DNA of 64,000 nt, taken from the NCBI GenBank assembly GCA_022496185.1, contig WTXG01000092.1, positions 78,052-142,051 of the forward strand. Reading direction: 5' to 3'. The stretch comes from Multifurca ochricompacta. Lineage: Eukaryota > Basidiomycota > Agaricomycetes > Russulales > Russulaceae. How positions within the stretch are numbered: the first letter of the stretch is position 1; every line of letters begins with the position of its first letter. The position numbers and the translations under genes are program-made. Of this stretch, positions 10,449 through 19,279 are shown one piece after another. The notes beneath the pieces are model-generated. The model ran no database searches and was not told the origin of the DNA. It saw only the letters and a list, made by a program, of their open reading frames with translations.

Positions 10449-11384
10449 TGAGTTGTTAATAAGTGATCCTGGTTCCAAGGAGCAGTTAGAACCAGTGCCC
10501 AGGTCTCGCTTAAGAGTGCCACCCCATACTGTGGTGCTATGCTTCAGAACCTAAGAAGGTCCTGCCTCTGTTGTGTGACTTTCTAGGTATAGTAAAGCTG
10601 TCTAGCGCAATCCTGCAACTAGACATAAGCTCTGGTAGACTAGCCAGAGTGTCTAGTGTAAACAAGACTGGGAGTCATGTCATGGAGGAGCCAACCACAA
10701 GTTCCATTAGAGACAAAGGGTGTATAGCCCTTCCTCTAATGCTGGTGGTGGAGTCCATGATTAAGCCCTAGATGATTGGGGCCATGACTAAGTAGATGTC
10801 TAGTCTGTCTCTGGTAGGGCGTGGTTACCCTACAAAGGCAACGGATACTTATGCCCAGAGATGAAGACTATATCTACTATGTATAGACTATAGTAGTGCA
10901 GCCTACTTGTATCGAGCCCAAGCATCATGGGAGTGACTACCCATGCCTTGTTCTAGACCCTAAACTCCACATGCAGGTCACTAAACCCAGCTTACAGATA
11001 GAGCCAAGCATTGACTGGACTTAAAGCCACAAGCTTCTGGCTATAGGCCTACTAAGACTATCTATGGGACAAAAATCCAGCTACAACTATGAAGTTACTA
11101 ATACCTAGTGCGCACTCAAGGAGCTCAAGGTGTTTCACCCGCTTAGGGTCCCTCATCACCTTTTGCAAGAACCCTGAAGGGCTAGCCAAACAGTTCAGGA
11201 TGAGCAGTAAACTGTGTCATCCTGTGGGGTGTTAAGGTGCACAGACTGTAAATAAGAAAGCTCACAGAAAAAAGCTTGTGGGAAAGATTTTGAAGCTTTT
11301 GAGAGCTTTGTGTGCGAAAGTGAGTTGGGCTGATTATGAACAAAGGGAATTAATCAGTCAGTATGAGCAGCAGGGCCCATAACC
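10449..11384 (-). other. Copia untranslated leader (C2)
   Basis: About 935 bp between the 5' LTR and the deletion point, collinear with 23600-24538 in C1. It opens next to the LTR with GGTTATGGGCCC on the minus strand (candidate primer-binding site). No long reading frame is shared by the two copies. Conservation of such a long leader suggests packaging or translation signals, but that is inference. Confidence 0.7.
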
Positions 11385-11896
11385 TGTCAAACAATCATGC
11401 TGCTGGTTATACTGACTGTGGTTAGTAGCGGTTAGGCTAGAAAAGACAAGTATACTTCAGAGGTTGAAGAAACTCTATATTACTATTCTACTGACCTAGA
11501 AAAGACAAGTATCTACAAGAGACAGTTAGTCAAAGGTAAAGTAGAAAGTATAGTAGAACTTACACTTCAGAGGTTGAAGAAACTCTGAAGTGAAAGAGAC
11601 AAAACAGACACCCTTATATACCCATGGGGGCCAGGGGAAATGGTCTGTGCGCACTGGGAATAAGTCCACAAGTGCTGGACAATAAACAGAAGAGGGATAA
11701 AGGCCATTGGCCAAAGAGATATCACATGCCTACTGCACATTACTAAGTTCATCACCAATCAGCTGAGTAAGGGAGGAAAGAAATGTAATAAAGATAACAT
11801 AAAAAGTCCGATACTCCGAAATCTAATCTAATCTTATCTACAGCTGAAGCGAACCTCAGATGCCTGAAGCATCTCCAGACATGTCCCGTGTCAACA
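11385..11896 (-). repeat. 5' LTR of copia C2 (LTR family A)
   Basis: 512 bp, same ends as the 3' LTR. Differences between the pair are few and mostly C/T or G/A at CpG (for example AGTAGCGG here against AGTAGTGG at 6685). Confidence 0.92.
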
Positions 11897-12844
11897 GGTA
11901 TAGGTGCCAATCATGCATTGACAAGATCAGTAGAAATTCTAAGATAAAACACATCTGCAGCCACAAAAATAAAAGATCTCATCTGATGTATGCTATAGGG
12001 TATCTTTAAATATGTTCTAGTATTATTATATAAAATATCAAAGCAGATTAACGGTGCAATGTAAAATAAAAGTGTTATCAGTGATCCACTTCTTGAAAAT
12101 CATGATGCACCTGTTTTATCAACATGCAACCAATTCTGCCAGTCTGGCACTATCTAAAATACTCTCTAGACTACTTTAGACTATAATATAATCTAATTAT
12201 CAAATTAGTTTACTGAAAAAAGGCCCACGTGTATCTACAAGCTGCATGGGGCAGCGACTACATTGCATCACATGGTGGTCTGACCTCCTTCCTATTAAGG
12301 AAGGTTGACTTAAATGCACAAGGACAGTTGCACTTGTATGAAATGAAACCAGAATAATAAAATAATAATGTAAATAAAGGATCCTTTTAATCTTCTGAAC
12401 ATAAACCAACAATATTTGAGGGATCTTGAGTAGCCATAAATGAATGCATTGTGTCCAAGTGCTTATCTCCTTGACCAGGATGGCCTGGGCCACTTATCCG
12501 AAATGCACAGAAACACAAAGAACAGTCATGCTTGTATAAAATTGAAACCAGAATAATAAAATAAAAATGGAATAATAAATTATCTTAATCTTATGAATAT
12601 AAAATAGGAATTTTGAGGGATCTTGAGTAGCCATAAATGAATGCATTGTGTCCAAGTGCATATCTCCTTGACTGGGATGTCCTGGGCCGGATGTCTGAAA
12701 TGTGTGATGCAAGTAAAGAACTTGCACGCATTTTCATGGGTGACCTGCGGGTAACCCGCGGGTTACCCATACCTGTCACTATGGGTATGGGTACGGGTAC
12801 AGGTACCAACAAGGATACCCCAGGGTTACCCCTGCCAATCACTA

Positions 12845-13117
12845 GTTCCATGACTCAGGGTGATGGAATTGAATGATATTTTTCACCAGGGGATTGGGTA
12901 GTCCCTGGGAGAAGAGGTCAAGTGTGGCCTCTTTGTTCACATTGTACCCCACTCACTTAGCCAGATTGTGAAACTTGGCTACATATCCATCCAAGTTGCC
13001 TCTTTCCATTTTCAGAGTTTTTAACTCTCTGGCAGCCTTCTGTTTGGCCTGCCCATCTGTGAAGGTGTCTTTAAATCTTTGCGCCACTACATCCCACAGA
13101 TCTTCATCTGTGGTTCT
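12845..13117 (-). pseudogene. G1 gypsy gag, middle piece
   Basis: Minus-strand reading includes DVVAQRFKDTFTDGQAKQKA and YVAKFHNLAK, matching G3 Gag at about residues 255-310. It lies between B1 (left) and the TRIM (right), and the duplicated flank at the TRIM is GTTCT (13113-13117). Confidence 0.88.
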
Positions 13118-13196
13118 TGTTGACACAAGTGTAGTGCTGCACAATGCAACTCTCACATGACCTTGGTATATAAGGTTATGCTCCATGTAGAACCCA

Positions 13197-13271
13197 GGCC
13201 ATGTAGCTCAGTGGTTAGAGCGCTGGACCCGGATTGTCCAGAGGTCTTGGGTTCAATCCCCAACGTGGCCA
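13197..13271 (+). tRNA. tRNA-like gene in the TRIM 5' LTR
   Basis: 75 nt that fold as a cloverleaf. Acceptor arm is GGCCATG/CGTGGCC (one T-G pair). The D-arm GCTC..GAGC contains a box A-like TAGCTCAGTGG. Anticodon stem is TGGAC/GTCCA. T-arm is TTGGG/CCCAA with loop TTCAATC (box B GGTTCAATCCC). A T4 run (CCTTTTC) follows six bases later, the usual Pol III stop. The seven-base anticodon loop CCGGATT has C instead of the near-universal U at position 33, so decoding function is doubtful. A nominal anticodon GGA would be serine, but there is no long variable arm. It could serve as a Pol III promoter rather than a tRNA. Confidence 0.75.
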
Positions 13272-13325
13272 TTCCTTTTCTAGAGCGTGGGTTAGGGTCT
13301 TACTTAAGGTCCCTTTGCCGGAGTG

Positions 13326-13835
13326 TGTTGAACACAGGACGTGTTCAGTGATGCTTCAGGCATCAGGAGATTAGATTAGCTACTTTGTGGACTAGATTAG
13401 ATATCAGAGTTTTGGACTATTTACCATATCATTATTACTTTCTTTCTCACTTTCCGCAGTAGCTGACTGATGTACCTTAGTAATGATGCACAAGCATGTG
13501 ATTCCTTACTGGCCAATGGCCTTATTCCCTCTTGTTTATTATTTGGACTTTGTCTGGCACTTGAGGACTTATTCCCAGTGCACAGACCATCCCTTAGGAA
13601 GTATATAAGGGTGTCTGTTTCGTCTCTTACACTTCAGAGTTTTCTTCATCTCTGAAGTGTAAGTCCTCCCTACTCTACTACCTTACCTATAACTAACTGT
13701 CTCTTGTAGATAACTTGTTTCTAGGTGTGTAGTATAGTAATAGAGAGTTTTCTTCATCTCTGAAGTATAACTTGTTTCTAGCCTCACCCGCTAACCCTTC
13801 ACAGTCAGTATGCTGCACACCTTGCCTGTTTCACA
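13326..13835 (+). repeat. Solo copia LTR (family C) inside the TRIM 5' LTR
   Basis: 510 bp, TGTTGAACACAGG...CCTGTTTCACA, perfect duplication GAGTG (13321-13325 and 13836-13840). Same family as the C3 3' LTR and the LTR at 34011-35434. It has the TATA (AGTATATAAGG, near 13600) and the double stem module. Confidence 0.92.
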
Positions 13836-13854
13836 GAGTGCATGTGGGCCAACA

Positions 13855-13945
13855 TGGTAGCAGCATGTCATCTACTCTGTGCCTTTGACCCCCTAGAAAG
13901 GAAATTGGGAGAGTTTGCATGCACGGTTGCATGTGCGTGGGGGTG
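13855..13945 (+). other. TRIM internal domain with PBS and PPT
   Basis: 91 bp. The first ten bases, TGGTAGCAGC, touch the LTR and are complementary to the expected 3' end of a fungal initiator tRNA-Met. The last ten, CGTGGGGGTG, form a short polypurine tract before the 3' LTR. There is no frame longer than a few codons. Confidence 0.8.
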
Positions 13946-14167
13946 TGTTGACACAAGTGTAGTGCCGCACAATGCAACTCTCACATGACCTTGGTATATA
14001 AGGTTATGCTCCATGTAGAACCCAGGCCGTGTAGCTCAGTGGTTAGAGCACCGGACCCGGATTGTCCAGAGGTCTTGGGTTCAATCCCCAACGTGGCCAT
14101 TCCTTTTCTAGAGCATGGGTTAGGGTCTTACTTAAGGTCCCTTTGCCAGAGTGTGTGTGGGCCAACA
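13946..14167 (+). repeat. 3' LTR of the TRIM
   Basis: 222 bp, same length as the 5' LTR. The few differences are mainly CpG-type changes (for example GTGCCGCAC here against GTGCTGCAC in the other). It contains the second tRNA-like unit. Confidence 0.9.
14025..14099 (+). tRNA. tRNA-like gene in the TRIM 3' LTR
   Basis: Same 75-nt cloverleaf as at 13197. Acceptor GGCCGTG/CGTGGCC, boxes A and B unchanged, T4 stop after it. The closing pair of the anticodon stem is lost (CGGAC/GTCCA), leaving four pairs. The two copies differ at four sites, three of them transitions of the C/T or G/A kind. Confidence 0.72.
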
Positions 14168-14345
14168 GTTCTGGTTCCAGCTGTAACCCTATTGTTCAAC
14201 CACTTGATTTGTTCCATGGTCCAATCATCAATGGCATCTCCTCTAATTAATGAAAGGAAGGTGTTGGTGTGTTGGAAGGGGTTAACGATTTGTGGGACAT
14301 TGTGGTTGAAGTTTTTAAACATCTCAAAATCAAGCATAAACTTCT
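14168..14345 (-). pseudogene. G1 gypsy gag, capsid-region piece
   Basis: Minus-strand reading MLDFEMFKNFNHNVPQIVNP and FLSLIRGDAIDDWTMEQIKW matches G3 Gag just after its poly-Pro region. It is bounded by the TRIM and by solo LTR D. The flank CTTCT (14341-14345) is duplicated at 15462-15466. Confidence 0.88.
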
Positions 14346-15461
14346 TGTGATGATTCCAGGACTGGGTGAAGCATCAGAGATCATGTGTCCTTTTCTTATT
14401 TTTGATTGATTGTTGTGACTTGCTGATGGACATTAACTCCCATATGACATGCTTATGAAGGACCTATTACTATACTTTGATCTGCTTACTGATTTGCTTA
14501 CTGAGCTTACTAGTTTGCTTAGAGATCAACTTAGAGGGCACAACCCCTCTCCCTTCTTTATCATTCTGGGGTATTCTACTGTACAACCATTAGAATACCT
14601 AGCACATGTTCCAGTAGCTACCAGAATCTCCTTCATAGCATAGCACATGTATATAAATCCTAGTAACACCTGAACAAGACCTTAAGTCTATTCTTCTGTA
14701 TCCAATACAGGTGCTTTGGGACTTACTTCATTGTTTTTGAACATTCCACTTGAAACCTTTAAGCCACACCTTGAAGGAACTTCAACCCCTGAAACTTGTG
14801 GCAGGACTTAGCATCACTGCTCGACTTCACCTTGTGCCTGTGCCCTTTGACTGACATAACTGTCAAACAATCATGCTGCTGGTTATACTGACTGTGGTTA
14901 GTAGTGGTTTAGGCTAGAAAAGACAAGTAACTTCAGAGGTAGAAGGAACTCTATATTACTACACTACTGACCTAGAAAAGACAAGTACTACATAGAGCAT
15001 TAGTCTAAAGGAAGTAGAGAGTAAACTAAATGGGACTTACACTTCATGAAGTGTAAGAGACAAAACAGACACCCTTATATACCCCAAGGGATGGTCTGTG
15101 TGCACTGGGAATAAGTCCACAAGTGCCAGACAATAAACAATGAGGGACTAAGGCCATTGGCCAACAAAGAGTCACATGCTTACTGCGCATTACTAAGTAC
15201 ATCACTAATCAGCTGAGTAAGGTGAGAAAGAAATGTAATAAAGATATCGTAAAAAGTCCAAAACTCCGGAACCTAATCTAATCTTATCTACAGCTAAAGC
15301 GATCCTTAGATGCCTGAAGCATCTCCAGACATGTCCTGTGTCAACAATAACTAGACTCAAGTCGACTTGACTTGATTAGCTTTGACTTGATAGAGGTCCT
15401 TGAACCTTGCCAGATGACCTGGACCCTGAATCTCAACACAGCAGCACACCTTGCTGTGACA
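14346..15461 (+). repeat. Solo LTR D with a nested copia solo LTR
   Basis: TGTGATGATTCC...TGCTGTGACA, 625 bp without the nested LTR, with a perfect duplication CTTCT (14341-14345 and 15462-15466). It holds TATA-like TGTATATAAATCC near 14648. This is the only copy seen in the window. Orientation is inferred from the TATA box. Confidence 0.82.
14861..15346 (-). repeat. Solo copia LTR (family A) inside LTR D
   Basis: 486 bp, TGTCAAACAATC...GTGTCAACA, perfect duplication ATAAC (14856-14860 and 15347-15351). It is about 25 bp shorter than its relatives because part of the stem 1 region near 15045 is deleted (the stem is reduced to ACTTCATGAAGTG). Confidence 0.9.
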
Positions 15462-15932
15462 CTTCTTGCTCTGAGAGTGATCCCCAGCAAAGGTTGTTGG
15501 CAGGACTCCCAAAAGGTGTCCTGATGGTGGAGGTAGGTTCTGAATTGGAGCAGGGGGAGTGGGGTCAGGCAGTTGTGCTGCAATGGTAGACATGGTCAGG
15601 TAAACAATAGTCAGGGTGTTGGAGGTCTGTCATGTAATCTGGGGAGATACCAAAGCAGCTCTACTGAACATGGTGATCTCAGGTGCAACTGTTGGAGCTG
15701 TAAAACTAGTGGCTATGACTCATGTGTCTTTGCTGTTTTCTTTGATGTATTCTTCAGGTTCTGAGTCTGTGACAATGGCTAGAGGATTCTCTCTCCAAGG
15801 TCCTAAGCTGTACTCTGGTGGGGCAGGTCCTGTGGTGACCCAGGAACAATGGCTTCTAGAGTAACAGATACAGTACCAAACCCATTTCTGTTTGTTGTAT
15901 TCAACTGGCTGGTACTGGTCATCATGATAGAT
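15462..15932 (-). pseudogene. G1 gypsy gag, N-terminal and Pro-rich piece
   Basis: Minus-strand reading recovers WVTTGPAPPEYSLGPWRENP, LAIVTDSEPEEY and, further on, MSTIAAQLPDPTPPAP and SGHLLGVLP, in the same order as G3 Gag residues 75-200. Several frameshifts and stops are present. It is bounded by LTR D and by MITE A1. The 8-bp flank TGATAGAT (15925-15932) recurs at 33699-33706, where the first 45 codons lie. Confidence 0.87.
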
Positions 15933-17950
15933 TAGTGATGTGCCTGGCCTGGCTCAAAGCTGGAAGCCAGGCCAAGCCAGGCCATTGTGACAGCCCAGCA
16001 AGGGCTTTGGCCTGGCTCAGAGAAACTAAAAGCCAAAGCTGCCAGCTCAGGCCATGGCTTTCAACAGCACATACAAGTGCAATAGCAATCATCAAAATCA
16101 GTAGAAATCTGATCACAAAGTGGTTGATTTGGGTCATGTGATCATGTTTATCATGGCATTTCAAACTATTTCTTCAATATAGCTTTGTGATATGTAACAC
16201 ACTAAGTCAGATTTGGATTAGCTGAACTATAACTACTGGTTATATGTCATAAAATTTTCTCTGCCAAAAGCCATGGCTTGGGCCAAGCTGTCTGTGGTGG
16301 CTTTGGCTTGGCCCAGACTTCAGGAAAGCTGGAGCCACCTCAGGCCAAGCCAAAGCCATGGCTTTTGGGCCAAGCTGGGCCTAGTGATTGGCAGGGGTAA
16401 CCCTGGGGTATCCTCGTTGGTACCTGTACCCGTACCCATACCCATAGTGACGGGTACAGGTAACCCACGGGTTACCTGTGGGTCACCTGTGAAAATGTGT
16501 GCAAGTTCTTTACTTGCATCATGCATTTCAGATACCCAGCCTGGGACTTCCTGGACCAAGAAGATACACAACACATTCATTTGTGGCTGCTTAAGATCCC
16601 TCAATGACTCTTATTCTATGTTCAGAAGATTAAGATAATTCATTATTCCATTTTTATTTTATTATTCTGCTTTCAATTTTATACAAGCACAACTAAAATA
16701 CAGTATACAGAGATGATTAGATAGGATGTTATAGAACATTGGTGAAAAGCCTGTCAGATAACCACACAGAATGCAAAATAATTTGATGAACACATAGCAA
16801 TTTGCAGGGGTAACCCCTGGATAATTGTTTTGATACCTGGGTTACCCATAAAATGAAATGCATGCAAGTTCTTTACTTGCATCGCACATTTCAGACATCC
16901 AGCCTGGGACATCCCAGTCAAGGAGATATGCACTTGGACACAACGTGTTATGACCCTACTCTTTTTCCTGACCCTGCACACCATGCCTTATTCTTTGCAC
17001 CATCCTTGACTTTCCCCTTCTCTGGACCACTCCCTGATGCCCTTGGTATGCTGCCTTGGGACCTTCCTGATGCCTGTGGCCTGTGTGCCCAGGACCTTAC
17101 CCTGATGCCTGTGACCTGCTGCTCACAGGACCAACCTCCCTTGCCACCATTTACACCTAACCTGATGGTAGTTCTGCTGCTATACTGTTGGATGTACATC
17201 ACCCTTCCTTATTGCCTTGGCTTATGCCTTGGCCAGTACCCCTGTCCCTGTGCTTGACACCCATAGGATCTCTGACACTGTCCCTGCCAAACCTGACTCT
17301 GCACACAAGACAACTTTGGCTTGCATTTGCCCCTCCAGACCACATGACCTGTAGGCACATGACATGGACTCAAAGCCATGACCTGTCATGTGACCCTTGA
17401 CCACATGACCTCAGACCATGTGACCCCTTTGACCATGTGACCTTGGGCTTTGATCATGACCCCTTAGATCATCTGACCCATCAGTCACTTGACCCTCTTC
17501 TCTGACTCCTGTGGGAGTATTCCCACACTGATCTGACTCCTGTGGGACCTGTCATTTCCCCATTTGCCCCTGACCCTGGTGGGAATCCTCCCACACTGAT
17601 ATGACTCCTGTGGGGCTGCCCCACATGATTATGCTTCTGATAAGGCTTATCCTTATCATGGACTATATTTGACATCTTATCTGCTATTGGATGATAAGGA
17701 CTCTGACCCTGTTCCTGATTAGCTACAAACCAGACCCTCATACAGTATATAAGACCCTGTAGACAGTTTGTACACCCCTAGATTTACCTCTTGGGCCTTC
17801 AGCCTAGAGATCTTAGACCCCAGATCTATCAAAGCCTTTTCCCCTTCTTTTGCCCTTTGAGATCCTACAGGGACCCCCATTGCCTCTGGCAATGGGTGTG
17901 TACCCTTCCTTTTGAACCTTCTGCCGCTCTATAGGGCTTCAGCCACTCAG

Positions 17951-18504
17951 TGTTATGAACAGGCCTAGCAGCCCTATTTCTTCACTCTTCCAACAGGGAT
18001 CCCACTCGTCCACCAACACTCCACTTCCTCATTACATCTCCATCCTGGGACCCCTCACATGCATTGCTTCCGTCCCGTGATCATTGTTTGGACCTATGTA
18101 CTTATGTTTGCTTATGATTGCCCGTTCTTATCTCTTATCTCTACAACCGGACACTTACTTAATTCCCTATCAGAAGCCAGGCTTTACGCCTCCGCTTTCG
18201 TATCTTCGGGCCACTTGACTCCGTTACCGTTATCTATACGCCGCCCATTTACATATATAAGTCCGTCCTAGCTACACTGTAGACCTTAGACTCGACTTAT
18301 TGATACATCGGTGTTGTCTTCTGGACTTCCCCTTGAACCTTGACTCAAACATCTCAGTGCTTTCGGCACTTCCGCTTAACATTGTCATGGGAACAGCCCC
18401 TTGACTCTGACTCATCCATTCGAACTCAAGAGGTCTATTGACTTCTTATCTACAAACGTACAAGCTGTCGACAAGTCATGTGGAACGTTACACCGGATGT
18501 AACA
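17951..18504 (+). repeat. 5' LTR of gypsy G3 (with many 1-base gaps)
   Basis: 554 bp against 579 bp for its 3' partner. Otherwise the two are nearly alike. The 25-bp shortfall is spread as single-base gaps in runs (for example CTATTTC for CTATTTTC, CGTCCCG for CGTCCCCG, GCCTCCG for GCCCTCCG). G2 keeps the longer form at comparable sites. Copia C1 is inserted two bases past its end. Confidence 0.88.
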
Positions 18505-18506
18505 TC

Positions 18507-19015
18507 TGTCAAACAATGATGCTGCTGGTTATACTAACTGTGGTTAGTAGCGGTTAGGCTAGAAAAGACAAGTGCTTCAGAGGTTAGAAGAACTCTGATA
18601 TTACTACACTACTGACCTAGAAAGACAAGTCTATATACAAGGTTAGTCTAGAGGTAGTAGAGAGTAAAGTAGAAGGAACTTACGCTTCAGAGGTTAGAAG
18701 AACTCTGAAGTGTAAGAGACAAAACAGACACCCTTATATACCCATGGGGGCCAGGGGAAATGGTCTGTGCGCACTGGGAATAAGTCCACAAGTGCCGGAC
18801 AATAAACAGAGAGGGATAAAGGCCATTGGCCAAAGAGATATCACATGCTTACTGCGCATTACTAAGTCCATCACTAATCAGCTGAGTAAGGTGAGAAAGA
18901 AATGTAATAAAGATAACATAAAAAGTCCGATACTCCGGAATCTAATCTAATCTAATCTACAGCTGAAGCGAACCTTAGATGCCTGAAGCATCTCCAGACA
19001 CGTCCTGTGTCAACA
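18507..19015 (-). repeat. 3' LTR of copia C1 (LTR family A)
   Basis: 509 bp. Identical to 24539-25049 apart from AGCGGTTAGG for AGCGGGTTAGG and AGAAAGAC for AGAAAAGAC, by eye comparison. Two CTTCAGAG stems lie at about 18572 and 18686. Confidence 0.93.
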
Positions 19016-19279
19016 TCCCTCCATGGTGAAGGCATCGATCATTAAGATGGAATGAGTTAAATGAGCACACTGCTGTTCACAATTGAACGAACATATCGCC
19101 AGAGATCCAACTTCTCTAACTCTCAAGTGTAGAGAGAGGACCATGGTGTTCAGAGGCATATTGAGTTAGATTCTCTTATGCAAACTGAAACCACACCTCT
19201 TGCATCACTCTCGAAGTCGAGAATTTGCTCATGGTGGGAAAGTGAAACTGGTATACAAAGTCTCCAGATTCCAGCTCTC

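Larger units (their letters stand above)
6644..11896 (-). mobile_element. Ty1/copia element C2, internally deleted
   Basis: Minus-strand copia flanked by a perfect duplication GGTAT (6639-6643 and 11897-11901). It has two 512-bp LTRs, a purine tract before the 3' LTR (7156-7166 on the plus strand, TCCCTCCATGG) and a primer-site region GGTTATGGGCCC beside the 5' LTR. Gag, protease and the start of integrase (about 1.85 kb compared with C1) are missing at 10447/10449. The LTR pair differs mostly at CpG sites, so it is older than C1. Confidence 0.92.
6520..12844. mobile_element. Non-autonomous hAT-like element B1, split by copia C2
   Basis: Ends TAGTGATTGTCAAGGG... and ...CCCCTGCCAATCACTA, i.e. 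TAGTGATTG inverted termini, flanked by a perfect 8-bp duplication GTTCCATG (6512-6519 and 12845-12852), which is the hAT hallmark. Without C2 it is about 1,067 bp. Subterminal parts are dense in GGGTAY hexamers. The inside holds about two tandem units of roughly 270 bp (units start near 12350 and 12540) and has no transposase, so it needs one supplied in trans. B2 (16382-33678) is a second copy in the opposite orientation. Confidence 0.88.
13118..13854 (+). repeat. 5' LTR of the TRIM, split by a solo LTR
   Basis: 222 bp without the insert at 13326-13835 and its GAGTG duplication. It contains TATATAAGG at 13167-13175 and the tRNA-like unit at 13197-13271, and it ends GTGGGCCAACA. Confidence 0.88.
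13118..14167 (+). mobile_element. TRIM retrotransposon with tRNA-like LTRs
   Basis: A miniature LTR element of 535 bp once the nested solo LTR is removed: two 222-bp LTRs (13118-13854 with insertion, and 13946-14167) around a 91-bp internal part. It is flanked by a perfect duplication GTTCT (13113-13117 and 14168-14172). LTR ends are TGTTGACAC...GGCCAACA. The internal part starts with TGGTAGCAGC, fitting a primer-binding site for initiator tRNA-Met (3' end ..GCUACCA), and ends with a short purine tract GTGGGGGTG. It has no coding capacity, so it depends on proteins from another element. Each LTR carries a 75-nt tRNA-like sequence followed by a T4 stop, with a TATA box upstream. Confidence 0.9.

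Noticed and set aside
12200..12493. A 97-codon minus-strand frame kept almost unchanged at 32963-33256
   Set aside because: Both lie in copies of hAT-like element B; the conservation is at the DNA level across frames and there is no start context or protein family.
13197..13271. The tRNA-like units as a SINE head
   Set aside because: A SINE would show an A-rich or simple tail and its own target duplication; here each unit sits wholly inside a terminal repeat with TG...CA ends, a primer site and a purine tract.
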